This document shows, piece by piece, positions 30,037 to 41,577 of a stretch of DNA of 64,000 bases. Under the pieces are notes generated by a model that was not told where the DNA came from, did not search any database, and saw only the letters and a list, made by a program, of their open reading frames with translations. A program made the position numbers and the translations under genes. Numbering within the stretch: position 1 is the first letter of the stretch; each line of letters opens with the position of its first letter. Origin of the DNA: Cloeon dipterum (lineage: Eukaryota; Arthropoda; Insecta; Ephemeroptera; Baetidae); contig NC_088789.1 of NCBI RefSeq assembly GCF_949628265.1, positions 26,529,883 through 26,593,882 of the forward strand. Reading direction: 5' to 3'.

Positions 30037-30384
30037 ATAAGTGGAGCTTAACAGGCCAATAATTAAGAACAATAGCAACTAATTCTAAAATGTGCAATAA
30101 TGAAACTAGGGCTCAGAAACAGCCAAATTCCTCGAAAAGCTATTTATTTTTTCACTTGATTCGATCCCTCTCGTCGCAATCTATCCAATGGTGTGCGAGT
30201 TTGAGGAAAAAATCCTTGAATTGTGAAATAAATCGTGACTTTACAATAAGGAGACAATTGATGCTCACTCAGAAATTTCAACTGCAACCTGGAAAAATAT
30301 TTTAACTTTTTCCTAATTTTTAGATGGTTTTTCAAGTAAAATTATAAACATTTTTTAATAATTTACTGTAGAACTTAACTTTAA
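30037..30384 (-). mobile_element. R1 MITE-like element, reverse orientation
   Basis: A copy of about 348 bp reads in reverse relative to the copy at 19239. The left side has GGAGCTTAACAGGCCAATAA, the middle CCCTCTCGTCGCAATCTATC, and the right side ends GTAGAACTTAACTTTAA. The TTAA-type ends and diverged inverted termini are recognisable. Confidence 0.75.
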
Positions 30385-31177
30385 TAGCGCGTTTTGAGAA
30401 AGTTGCTCGCCGTCGACCTTAAAGATATTTTTTGTTGGTGCAAAGTCAATGTTCGTTAGGCGTGAGTGAACATTTTCCATCCTTCTGTAGTATAAAACGG
30501 CGGTAATTTAGCCACTCTACTGAAGTGCAAGCCGCAGGAGGACCAATGGTAGTAAATGTCAAGCGAGTTGCCTCACACACCACCTGACTAGGTGAAATAA
30601 CCGAACACACACGTTCATTGTGCAAACATCTTCAGTGAAATCCCCGAGATGTTTCACACGGATCGACGACGTTTCGAATTCAGCTCGGGCTCGATCTGAT
30701 CCACGGCTGAAAAACTAACAGTAACAAGCGCGAGGTCGCAAAAGGTTATAATCACGCGTGTTTTTAGCCTTGGTCACCGGCGCGGCGCGCCGGACACTTT
30801 TTCATTCTGATCGGGTTTGTTTTTCCCTGGGCGCCGCGCCGCGCCGCGCCGCTTTTATGCCTTTAAACGCTGACATTGACTCCGCGCGCGGTGATCTCAA
30901 TCTTCGTTGGCTTGCTTTAAACTGTTCTCAAACAGGATCTCTCAGGTTGCGAACGTGATATGGTTGCAACTTTTTCACGGGAATCCATGGGAAAATATGG
31001 CACATCACGAAAGAGATGCGCGCGGAATCGTTAATCCAATGACAGGCCGCTAATTGATAATGATCTTTAAAGTGATACAATGTACACACAACTCGAAAGA
31101 TGTGCCGTGCTTAAAGAATTCAATGAGGAGGATGATGAAAAAATTAAGCATTAAATTCAGTTTGTAACTTTGTCGAC

Positions 31178-31199
31178 GAGAGAGAGAGAGAGAGAGAGG
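31178..31199. repeat. (AG)n microsatellite
   Basis: An AG run of about eleven units in intergenic DNA. Confidence 0.9.
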
Positions 31200-31631
31200 T
31201 TAAATTCAAAATAAACCCGTTTCGCTGATGCTAATATTCTTGCTTCACGCATAACTTACTGTGAATATTGATTAATCATCCCCTCCATTTTCATACAGCA
31301 ATGAAGAAAAGTTCAATATGACTTGAGGTTTTAAATTGGTTTTTTGTTCCGTTAAATGATTGACCGTCTCGCTCATTTCATATAATAAAGAGTTTGGTCC
31401 TTTAACCAGTTTTCCCGGCAAAAATAGATTAAAATTGTATTTTTATATGTTTTCTAGGAGCAATTTTACATTGTTAAAATGTAGATCATTTAATTTGTAC
31501 AGTGTTGTTACCCTCTGGAATAAAAAATACTAATGGTTCAATGATTTAAAGCGATAAAATATTATACAGCGAAAATATTGATAGCTTTTTGAGAAGGAGA
31601 ATTAAATTTTATAGCAAATCCACTTTTTTAT

Positions 31632-32076
31632 GTTTGAAGTATATTTTTCCAGAAACATTGCTAAAAACACGCATCACCTTTCCTTGGTATGCTATCTAAA
31701 ATGTATGAAAAAGCTAAAAATGTGCCCAGGTTGCCGTTTAAATATTTGAGAAAATCAACTCAAAAGCTTGCATACTCTTCAAGCACTGTCTCCTTATTAT
31801 AAAATCACAATTCATATCATAATTTAGGGGAATTCAGCTTACAATTTGCATAGATCGTGACTGGAGGAATAAAAATCAAGCAAATAATCCATTTAATTTT
31901 TCAATAAATTCGCCAAAATGAGATATTTAACTATTCCTCGGTCCTGATTATATATAATTGCACATTGTAGAGGTAAACTGTTGCTAAATTTCACAAACAA
32001 TAAACTCAATTAACTACTTTTCATAGTCAACAACGCAAAATGTTCTCAATTTTTGGTCTGTAAAGCACTACTTTAA
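31632..32076 (+). mobile_element. R1 MITE-like element
   Basis: It carries the blocks GCCCAGGTTGCCGTTTAAAT and TTTCACAAACAATAAACTCA. The right end GGTCTGTAAAGCACTACTTTAA minus its first two bases matches the family terminus. The left end is diverged, so its boundary is approximate. Confidence 0.72.
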
Positions 32077-33350
32077 GTCGCTTTCTGATCAAAAATCCTC
32101 GGAAAATATCTTTTTGGTAAAAAAAAACAGGTTTATATTATTAAGATCATTGGATCTGCTAAAGTTTCAAAGTTAAAACTGTAATATTATTGAGATTGTT
32201 TAAGGCAATTCAGTACAATTCAAATAGATTGTCTAATATATCAAGGTATATATTTAAATTTTCTTGATTTAAATCATAAATCAGTCCCTTAGTGCAACGG
32301 ATTTATTTAAAACTGATGAATTGAGCAAATTGTTAAGCTGGTTTTATTTCATTTCAAGTTAAACACGTTTAATCAATTTTATTTTCATCCTAAACAAACG
32401 AGAAAATTATACAAAAAGACAGCATGATAAATCGATTTGAGAGCTGCTCTGAAATGTTACAAGAGCTAATTTTTCCATTTAAAATATCATCATTTCAGGG
32501 CGTTGGTCAGCAAACAAGCGTCATTACTCTTGTTAATGGATAAATGAGTTAACGGCGGAAAGAAGTGTAAGAAATGAGCCGGCATTTATCCAGCTTATCG
32601 GCGGTGGTCGTTCGATTCGATCGCTCCGAACTTTCCCCACATACCTGAGTCTGCGGTGTAAAACGAATGCAGTCAGTCAGCCGGCTAGCGACAATAAAGT
32701 GTGCGGCTTTCTTTCTTTCTCGCCGCTCTTTCATATATATATCAAATCAAAGAGCCGATCAGTTACCACGAAAATTCCATCTAGACGAAATAATGAGTGC
32801 GAAATTTCAGCGCCCGTTCATTATATACACATATTTCCTGCTCTCGCGAGACGCTAATTTATTCCGGTCACACCTCGAGTTGGGAGCGAATTGAAAGGGA
32901 AAGTGAAAGAGCACCTTTTTAGCCCGTGGCCTTTCGAATAATATTCCATAACACACTCGTCTTACCACTTGCAGCTTTTAACTGCTGGACACATCCAAAA
33001 ATGTTTCCTTCTATTTTAAACAGTTGAGTAACTGGATTTACACAACAACTGCTTTTTTCATAATCACGATGATTTTCCGTGCTAAGCGTAAGTTAAGCCG
33101 TTTATTTTAATAGATAAAAATGGATCTCTTCCGTCAGCGAGCGTGACATTGCCCTGAGACAAATCCGCAACTCGTGTTATTAGTTAATGACCCTGGCTGT
33201 AGTTTGAGGAAAGCGAGCTAGAGTGCCGAGAGTTAAGGTGACAATATGGTTGGCTGGTGCAATGAAATGATTTCTCCTCCTGCCCGAAGTAAAAGCAGAT
33301 CGAACAAGGTCGATTAACGATCAGTGTTCAGTGTTCTCCTCTCTCTCAGG

Positions 33351-35382
33351 ATGGCTGCACCTAGATTGTTTTTGCTCTGTGAGTACCGACCCATACTTGA
33401 ATTTGCCACTTTTTCTCTACCAAATTAAGCATTTTCTGTACAATTTTCTTCGCTCCCGTTGCATCCTTTTTAGATTTGTTTGATTTAGTTGCAATAAAAG
33501 ACATATTATAAACTTTCATTAAAATTTATAATGACAGACATTTTGTGGAAAAGGAAGTATTTAAGTCTTTCATCCCATCCGATGAAAGCTAGTCTATTCT
33601 ATTGAAAGTAGAGAGTTTTATAATTTGGGCACATATATATCCTAATAGCCTTCGGTCCGGACGTAAAAAATCTAACCGCAGGCAAAAGGTCTTCCGCTAT
33701 CAAAAGAATATCCAATTTCACTAAGCGATTTGTTACAAATTTTCGGAAATGTGAATTGCAGTATGCCTTTTGGTGGCTTTTGCGGCGGCCCTGCCCCAGA
33801 GAAAGAACCAGCCAGGATCAAGGTCGAAGGCACCTCCGCCCAAGGCGCAGCAGGAGGACGATGAACAGTTTTCGGACGAGTGTCCCGAGCCGAACGGCTA
33901 TTTCGCCGATGCTGAACAGTGCGACAAGTACTACGCGTGCACGGAGGGTGTGATCGAAGAGCGTCTCTGCCCTGACGGCATGGTCTTCAACGACTTCAGC
34001 TCGCAGCACGAAAAGTGCGATCTTCCCTTCGGAATCGACTGCTCCCAGAGGCCCAAATTGCGTAAGTTCATAATTATCTAATTTAATTTATAATAATTAT
34101 TGTACATTATTTTAAACAATTTTTAGTTTCCAATGGAAATCATAGCAATAATTTTTAATTTGCAGAGACTCCTCAGCCGAGCACCCACTGTCCCCGCAAA
34201 CACGGATACTTTGCCCACGCAGACCCCAAAATTTGCGACAAGTTCTACTACTGCGTCGACGGCATGTTCAACGCAATCACCTGCCCTGATGGTCTTGTCT
34301 ACAGCGCCAAGACCGGCATCTGCACCTGGCCCGATGAGGCTCAGAAGAAGCACTGCTCCTCTGAAGGTTTGCTTCCAAATATTCTATTTTACACCATGCA
34401 AAAATGAGAAAAAAATCCCAAAAATCTAAAAATATATTCAACTCTTATTTTGCTGCAGATGTGTTCAATTTCTCGTGCCCCAAAACGAACCAGACTGGAA
34501 TGGCGATTCACCCCAGGTACGCTGACCCTGAAGACTGCCAGTTTTTCTACGTGTGCATCAACGGAGAAACTCCACGCAGGAACGGCTGCATGCTAGGAAA
34601 GGTCTTCAATGACGCCACCAAGTCTTGCGACTCGGTCAAGAATGTTCCTGAATGGTAATATTTTAATTTAAATTAACACATAAATAAATGCTTTAAATTT
34701 TGGGCTGAGTATTTTTGACTTGTAGATTAAAAGGTTATTGAAATTAAAATAGTCTAAGAGCAGCCCTGAGTGTCAGAAAAAAATTAATTGAATTATAGAA
34801 AAAAATGGACAGTTGTCAATTCAGGACCACAATTTTATTCTTAATCCGGATTTTCCTGTCCCCAAAAATATCTGCCTGGTGCCACCCATCTCTTGGTACA
34901 AAGGGCAGCTGCCGTTTTAAACAATTAAATTAATACAATTTATTTTTCTTTTAATATTTATAGTATTTTGGGAACCCGTTACCCTCAATGTACAATTTTA
35001 AAATTTGAAGTGTTCGTTTGAGCCCTGTTCTCGTTAAAAATAACTAAGCCTGGCACAAGTGCGATTTTTCGCGTCTTAGATTTTCTCGGAAACAAAACTT
35101 TTCCGGCCCGTTGAGTGAACTTGGTAGCTGTCGATTTCACCTCAAAATCAATAAGATATGCACAGATATTAAAAAACGGTTGAACTCACGAAACATTTCA
35201 TTTTGTCGAGCAGCAAGGACTGGTACAAGGGCGTCCTGACCGATGCGGAGTTGGAGCGTCTCGACAAGCCCAAACCCAAGCCCAAGACCCCAAGCGAGTC
35301 AGCCACCACCGCCCCACACAGGAGCAGACGTCCTTCCCAGAAGGCCAAGCCTGCGGTTAGCCAAGAGGAGGACGAGGCTTGA
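33351..35382 (+). CDS. obst-B: Three-domain chitin-binding cuticle protein, obstructor-B-like (CPAP3-B)
   Basis: This is a secreted chitin-binding protein of the cuticle. Five exons (33351-33378, 33762-34061, 34166-34366, 34459-34654, 35214-35382) join in frame to 297 residues. A signal peptide (core LFLLLCLLVAFAAA) is followed by a Pro/Lys then acidic linker (about residues 20-48). Three CBM14 domains lie at about 50-103, 118-173 and 183-242, and a 55-residue Lys/Pro-rich tail ends in EEDEA. Motifs that recall obst-B are EKCDLPFGIDC, the CPRKHGYFAH start of domain 2, HPRYADPEDCQFFYVC in domain 3 and the C.DWYK....T..EL tail. Intron phases are 1,1,1,2, as in the three neighbouring paralogs. 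The last intron splits the final Cys codon as TG|C. An AATAAA at 35561 gives a likely mRNA end. Confidence 0.92.
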
Positions 35383-35560
35383 GCTTAGACGCTATCTTAA
35401 TTAATGTTTTAATTTAATAATCGCGCGCCTTTTGTATTTGAAAATATGGTTTTCACGAACGTGTATGCTCTCTGCATTACGCAGATCTCCTAAGATATAA
35501 AGTAAATGAGGATGAATTGATTATGCAGCCATGTTGGATGGATATTTAAAAAGTGATTGA

Positions 35561-35566
35561 AATAAA
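35561..35566 (+). promoter_or_regulatory. Polyadenylation signal of obst-B-like gene
   Basis: AATAAA lies 179 bases after the stop codon, followed by a T/G-rich stretch. Confidence 0.7.
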
Positions 35567-37012
35567 ACTATTGTGTAGTAAGAACGATCGTTTTATTTGT
35601 TAGTGCGGCCATTTTTTTTAAAATATATATCCATAAAAAACAGGTTTTCGTTCAGAGTCTTATATAAGAGCACTACGTTGTAAAAAATAGCTTTGCATTG
35701 GGATTGTTCTGGAAGTATTTAAATTGTTGTTTGGAAAAGATTTAATAGATTGATCACTTAGTAATTATGATATATAAATTAAAACTTGCCTCGACAACAC
35801 TTGCATATTATTAATTAAGTGATGCATGACATTTTAGTGTTCTTGGTGTCCTCTAAGACAGCCAAAAGTATTTAAAATTCAGTTGCAAATATTAAGTCCA
35901 TTAACACAAAATTAAAAAGTCCCATGCAATTTATGATAATTTTATTTTAAATCAGACGTGTCATCGTATAAAAATAAATCTTTTGGAAAGTGTCAGATGC
36001 TTTTAGGCTGCAGTGTGGCAAGTGTTTAGTGTAATGGTAAATTTTGCGTCTATTTTATTCATGAGTTTCAGCGAGTTGTTCGCTAACACTACAAATTAAT
36101 GCCTATAGTTTCTCTTTAGTGTGATTTTCCTGATTTTTAAATATTTATAAGTATACTAAGACAATTGTTTTATAGAAATAAACCAGAATGAATTTAATTT
36201 AAGTGCAAATACAGAAATAATCGAATAAATTGTATTCCATTGTCTTCACATATACTAGAAAAGAACAATCAAACTCTGTGTCAAGGCACAGAGCAAATAT
36301 AATTCTCCTTATTTGACTTAATTTGCTGTGCATTCTTTGAGGTTATATTTACAATAATAATGTATTTGAAATTGTGGCTTCATCCAGACAGCAATTTTAC
36401 TATCCATTGATTCAGTCACCAACTCATTCAAATTATTCGTAACGCAGAGGAAAATATTTCCGTCTTGCAGACTTCTTGTTATTAATTGAATAATTTCCTG
36501 ATTGTAACCACACGGTGCCAAGTTATTCAAGTTAATAAACTTTTTATATATTATATTAACATTAGAGCGTTTTTCTCAGAACCGTGTTCTACATGGAATA
36601 AAGGTGGCATTTGGCAAGGTACGCAATGAAAAAACAAGTGGAATTTATGCAGCCGGACGTGGATTGATCTGCAGCTCGCGGATAAAATACATAAAAGTGG
36701 CCTAGATAGGTGCGGCGTCGATCAGGCAGAAAAAGAGTTCAATTGGCGTGCTGCGGCAGACGCTGGAAATGCAACCTCGCTATGGCTGACTTTGGGCTGG
36801 GTGACAATAATACGCTCGATATATACGCCATCCTACCACCGCGTGTCTAATCTACATATTATAGGCGCGTACACACGAGGAGCCGCGTGTGGTGAGAGTG
36901 ATCGCGCGAGTGCCACCGCATCACGGCTGCAGAGAGAAAGTGCAGGAGAAAGGGGAAGAGTTAAGGGCTCGCGTGGACCCGCCGTACGCTCAGTTTGCCT
37001 CCAGACACCACC
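35567..37012. other. Intergenic region between obst-B-like and obst-A-like genes
   Basis: No exon is seen. The first kilobase is strongly AT-rich. The last 200 bases become GC-rich and contain a TATATA at 36820-36825 and an ATTATA near 36857, which could belong to the obst-A promoter. Confidence 0.5.
36820..36825 (+). promoter_or_regulatory. Possible TATA box of obst-A-like gene
   Basis: TATATA stands about 190 bases before the start codon, at the switch from AT-rich intergenic DNA to GC-rich leader. No clear initiator sits 30 bases downstream, so this is weak. Confidence 0.3.
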
Positions 37013-38767
37013 ATGGCAAAGTGTCTGCTCCTCGTGGCCTCGCTCGTCGCTGCCTCATGTAAGTTTACTTTTAACTTTAACAAAAACTCTTCAACGCTAA
37101 AATACTTCAAAGCTCATGGAAAGGCTTAAGGAATAACTGTGCTTTATATTTCAATTTATGATTGCTATACTTATTGAATATAGTTAATGAATTTTTGCAA
37201 ATAACATTTAATTGTAAGTTACGATCAAATATCTTCGGAATTGTTACATAAGCATTTATACATCCATGACGAAAATGAAAAGCTTAACTGGAATTAGTGC
37301 AATCATTAAACTAACTAAAATAACGGTACGATTAATAATCGATTTACAATATTCCAATAACAGTTAGCTTGCAATTTTTGGTTGGCCTTTAATAAAGATG
37401 TAGGGACCTACCGCAGATTATACTGCGCAGTGTGCATAATCAGGCAGCTTTTGCTTTCATTTTGTCGCTCGGGGCCGGTCACAAAACCTGATTTGCTGCG
37501 TCTTACGATTCTCGGGTCGCAAGTAGCGAAAGTTTTTTATTTGAAAGTTATTTAATGCAAGACGAAAATAACCTCGGGGGTTCCAAACGAGAGAAAGTGA
37601 CTTTGGAAGCACTTTGGACCGAACCGCTTCCCACAAGCGGGAAGAACATTGACCTTTTGTGAGACACACGCAATTACATTTTGCAACGGAGCCACTTTTC
37701 TTAATAGGCTGGCTTTAAAGCAACTATCATTTCATAATTAAATTAATCTAAACTTTTATTCACTTTATAGGTGCGGCCGACTTCAGGTGTCCTGACAAGA
37801 AATACGCTCAGTACGAAGACGAAAGGCAGTGCGACAAATATTACGAATGCGAAGATGGAGTCGCCACAGAAAAACTCTGCCCTGACGGCTTGGTATTCGA
37901 CGTCACCATCAGGAAGCTGAACAAGTGCGACCTGCCCTTCACAATTGACTGCGGAGACAGGACCGAGCTGCGTAAGTCCTGAAAACTAGCCCCCAATAAT
38001 GAATTTGTTTTCATTTAACGCTTATTGCAGAGCCTGCTCGTGGCAATGAAAAGTGCCCCCGCCGCAACGGCTACTTCGCCCACCCTGACGCGTCTGTCTG
38101 CAACATTTACTACAACTGCATCGATGGAGACCCTATTGAGAGCCACTGCTCGTCCGGTCTCATTTTCGACGAGTACAACGGTGTCTGCGCTTGGCCCAAG
38201 GCTGAGGACAAGGCCACCTGCGGCAAGAAAGCCAGTAAGTCTTCCCACCCGATAAAAATACAATCTTAAAACATATTAATTTCTTTTTCAGTCCTTCAGG
38301 ATGGATTCTCCTGCCCCAAGGAGGAGCAGTTGGACGCCAACGGCCGCGCTGCTGACCACCCCAAGTACGCCCACCCCGAGGACTGCCAGAAGTTCTACGT
38401 GTGCCTGAACGGAGAAACCCCTCGCGAGCAGGGATGCTCCCTGGGAGAGGTCTACAACGAGGAGAAGCAACTTTGCGACGATCCCGAGAACGTTCCCGGA
38501 TGGTGAGTTGCTTTTTTCTCTCGCATGTTCGGTAGAGGATTAATACTGACCCTGATTTGTTCCACTTTGTCACGTTCATTGGTTTTGACACCTGTTCATT
38601 CGTCCATAACATTTACATTTCTTGTTGCATGGCATGTTTCTAAAAACTGCACTGTTTCTTGTTTGTGCAGTGAGGATTGGTATAAGGACCGCCCTGAGGT
38701 GGCCAACCTCAAGAAGGGAGGCAATAACGAGCAGTTCGTCAGTGGAAGCCCCAAGAGGAAGAATTAA
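37013..38767 (+). CDS. obst-A: Three-domain chitin-binding cuticle protein, obstructor-A-like (CPAP3-A), first terminal exon
   Basis: This is a secreted chitin-binding protein. In insects obst-A organises newly made cuticular chitin (family knowledge). Five exons (37013-37058, 37771-37971, 38031-38234, 38292-38502, 38671-38767) join to 252 residues. A signal peptide (core LLLVASLVAAS) precedes three CBM14 domains at about 22-76, 91-145 and 158-221. Motifs recalling obst-A are RQCDKYYECEDGVATEKLC, the NKCDLPF..DC...TEL end of domain 1, HPKYAHPEDCQKFYVC with NGE.PR in domain 3, and ENVPGCEDWYKD at the tail. Intron phases are 1,1,1,2. This isoform ends in a Lys/Asn-rich tail (SPKRKN); a second terminal exon at 39130 gives another tail. 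The start is the first ATG in a good context (CACCATGG). AATAAA is at 38991. Confidence 0.93.
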
Positions 38768-38990
38768 TCTGCCTCCCGCAGCCACCAGCCTAGTCCCCCT
38801 TAACGATCTTTTTTTTATGTAACAAAGCCAACAAAGAGCTCCATGAAATTGGGCTGCTGTACAAACTGTAAACCCATTTTCAAATATCAAAAATTGTGTT
38901 GCGATTCTCGATTAATGTCGTTCTTGCCTGCGAACATAGTTTATTTTTTTTGCTTTTGACACCGGCAAACTAAGAATGGAGTGTGAATTG

Positions 38991-38996
38991 AATAAA
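38991..38996 (+). promoter_or_regulatory. Proximal polyadenylation signal of obst-A-like gene
   Basis: AATAAA lies 224 bases after the first terminal stop and before the second terminal exon. Its use would end the mRNA before the alternative exon. Confidence 0.65.
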
Positions 38997-39129
38997 ATTT
39001 CATGTTCCAAATAATTCTCTGTGGTATTTGATTTGTTCCGAAAATATCTAACCTTGAAATCTCTTCTAATCGTCATTACTAATTATCTTATTAACAACTA
39101 AAATCATAACTCAAATAAATATTTTTTAG

Positions 39130-39238
39130 CGAGGACTGGTACAAAGATCACCCGAAATTCAAGGACTTGTATGACGATGAAGATGGTGACGGCAAGAAGG
39201 ACTTCGGAAAGCTCAAAAAGTTCAGGAATAGCTACTGA
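39130..39238 (+). CDS. obst-A: Alternative terminal coding exon of the obst-A-like gene
   Basis: An AG acceptor after a T-run (ATTTTTTAG) leads into an exon that joins in frame to the same donor at 38502. It completes the final Cys codon (TG|C) and continues EDWYKDHPKFKDLYDDEDGD, then a basic end, to a stop at 39236-39238. The total would be 256 residues. The first six residues match the first terminal exon (EDWYKD), after which the two diverge. An AATAAA at 39302 follows. The simplest reading is a duplicated terminal exon chosen by splicing and polyadenylation. A remnant of a duplicated gene is less likely, since no other exons surround it. Confidence 0.8.
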
Positions 39239-39301
39239 AAATTTGATTTACTTTGCGCAAGATAATTAGTTTAAGCAGTATAATGTAAGAAACACAAGTC
39301 A

Positions 39302-39307
39302 AATAAA
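39302..39307 (+). promoter_or_regulatory. Distal polyadenylation signal of obst-A-like gene
   Basis: AATAAA lies 64 bases after the stop of the alternative terminal exon. Confidence 0.6.
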
Positions 39308-41577
39308 AAAGCTCGTTATTTTGTACTTGATTTTTTGAGTTTGTAATTGCTCCACTTGTCTGGCCAAATTTTTTGCAAAGATTTATGCATGAATGAGAAT
39401 CTGGAAAGCCTTGAAATTTTATCGAGTCCAAAGAAAGTAAACCGCCGTGTTTTTTTACCATATATGAAAAATATTCAGAAAAGGTCAACGATTTTCTAAT
39501 GTCTTCTCAATAAGAAGGCGCGTGGAAGCGTTTTTTCTTTGCAGTGGGAGAAAGAAAATCTACGTGAGAAAAGCCCATGTTTTTACATTCAAAGCTCAAT
39601 GATGCGAAAATTGTTTTCCTCCCGCGACAAGCGCATAAAAAACCAGGCTGAATGAAAGTCGGCTGGGCGAAAAGTGCGACGAGAGAGTATTTTGCCAGCT
39701 AATGTACCCACTCGTTTATATTATGCTCAAGTTTTTTGCCAGCGTAAAAAGCTTTCACTTAATCAGAGCGAGTCAATAACCACGTGATCTATTGATCCAG
39801 GCCAGCTCATTTTCTCGGGTTGTCACTCGAAATTGTTTAATAGCACGCTGTTAAATTATTACGGCAATTTCCATTCGGTAAACAAGCGAGGGTTGCAATA
39901 AGCGCTTTGCAAAATGTGTAAATAATTGACAAACCTTGCCGCTTACTTTGTCCATTCATGCATTACGACTGTTTGCTTCATTTATTCTGCGAGAGTAAAA
40001 TTAATTAGTTTGAAAGCTTTCGTGAAAGGTGCTTGTATGCGGTAACACACATTTGTGCAAAAATCCGCCAACGAATTTAATGTAGAAAATGAGTCATGCT
40101 CAACTTTTAGTTCAACGCCCTATCGACTGTCTCGTAATCAAGTTTCAAGTTTCGAATTTCATTCAATATCACTCACGCGAACCAAGTGAGCACGTACGTT
40201 GATCCTTATTCACATTTGAATTTTATACTATGCAGCATGCACAAGAATGTAAATGTGCAAGCGCAGTGATTTTAACGCCCGAAGAAAGCACTATATTACC
40301 ATAAAAATTGTTGTAGAATAGATAGAATGGAGCTGAATGCAATTAATTGGATTTCGTGCCATAATATAAACCAATAAACTTTCCTATTCATGATAAGTGC
40401 AGTTTAAACAAATTTGTTAATTGCGAGAGAGTTGTTGTTGTTCGTTATTATTTTGCATTCTCGGATTTCTATTAGTTTGACAAAATATTAATTTAATTAA
40501 GCAAACCCATAATCAAAGTTTTACAATAATCAAATCTCTAAGATTGCTCCCAGCTAAACATTTACATCACTTTTGAAATTCGACTTCGCTGAATAAGTTT
40601 AAATCACTTCATTGTCAGACAGTCAGGGTAAAAACAGGAATCACAATTTTAGACTAAAACCCTCAACGTCCTCACAAGCACAATATAAAACGAAATGACA
40701 AAAATTAGCAATAGTTAAACAAATTTGATAATTACAATAATTCATTTCAATGGTGCGGAAAGTGAGGAAAATAAAATTCGGCCACATTTCACTACCCTTT
40801 CAAATATTTATTACTTGGATAGAAAAATTGGAAAGAGGGTGACGCACAATTTAAAAAATTAACTCTCCATTCACACGAAACCGCAGCAGACAAATTGTCT
40901 TTCCTGTTTCCTTTCTTTTTCCATCCATACCATTTTTTGCAGAAATTAGAATCTATCCATATCTCGGAAAATTTCTTTTAATCATTTTTATCTTCCTACA
41001 TCAAGTTGAAAACCACATAACGTTCACCAGTGGTAAACTAATTCGTGCTTTCGATCCTAACAAAACATTTCACATCAACACGCCCAGCCACACTTTTTCC
41101 TGTCACATTTTACTTCTTTCTTCTTTTTATTTTTTTCCCCGAATCCAACACAGCGGCGACCAGACAACAATTGGCTTGAAAAGTGAGTCAGAAACGTGCA
41201 GCAAGCCAGGCAGTCTGACTTGCCGTGTTCAATCCATAAATGGCCTACAATGTATTTGGCACGTGTTACGTAAGTATCGAGATTAGGGCAGGCTCCAGAG
41301 CCGGCCACGGTCTGTCTCGGTGTAATTACCACGGCGAATATGTGTACGACACACGACGGCGTTAGGAAACTTACTTGCCTGAGCGCGCGGCACGCATTAA
41401 AAATACTTTCACGTCTGTAGGGCTAGTAAAGGAGGCAGTCAGCTCCTTTGAGAAAATGTGTATAATATCGATGTTTGTATGCTGGAATAAAGAGGTAGAG
41501 GGCCCCATGGGTTATAAGGGGAAGGGAGACTCCTCGGCAGGACTTGGGCCGTAGTCTCAGTCCATTGTTGCTCGACC
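39308..41577. other. Intergenic region between obst-A-like and CPAP3-D-like genes
   Basis: No exon is seen. The DNA is AT-rich, with CACGTG and homopolymer tracts but no clear repeat family. The last 100 bases hold a TATAAGG at 41513-41519 and a TCAGTC at 41557, which may be promoter elements of the next gene. Confidence 0.5.
41513..41519 (+). promoter_or_regulatory. Possible TATA box of CPAP3-D-like gene
   Basis: TATAAGG lies 65 bases before the start codon. A TCAGTC initiator-like motif stands 44 bases downstream, slightly farther than the usual 30, so this is a moderate call. Confidence 0.4.

Larger units (their letters stand above)
29263..33350. other. Intergenic region between divergent CPAP3-E and obst-B genes
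   Basis: No coding exon is seen. It should contain the promoters of both flanking cuticle genes. It also holds two R1 elements (about 30037-30384 in reverse and 31632-32076), a TG run at 29680-29702, an AG run at 31178-31199 and a GCGCC-type tandem at about 30830-30852. TCAGT motifs of the arthropod initiator type occur just upstream of the obst-B start at 33321-33325 and 33328-33332. Confidence 0.55.

Noticed and set aside
34641..34670. obst-B third-domain exon read through to a Trp and an in-frame stop as the protein end
   Set aside because: The GT donor there and the acceptor at 35214 give a cysteine plus a DWYK tail that matches the paralogs and obst-B family.
38160..38612. 150-codon minus-strand frame
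   Set aside because: It is antisense to obst-A exons 3 and 4, whose plus-strand frame encodes clear CBM14 domains.
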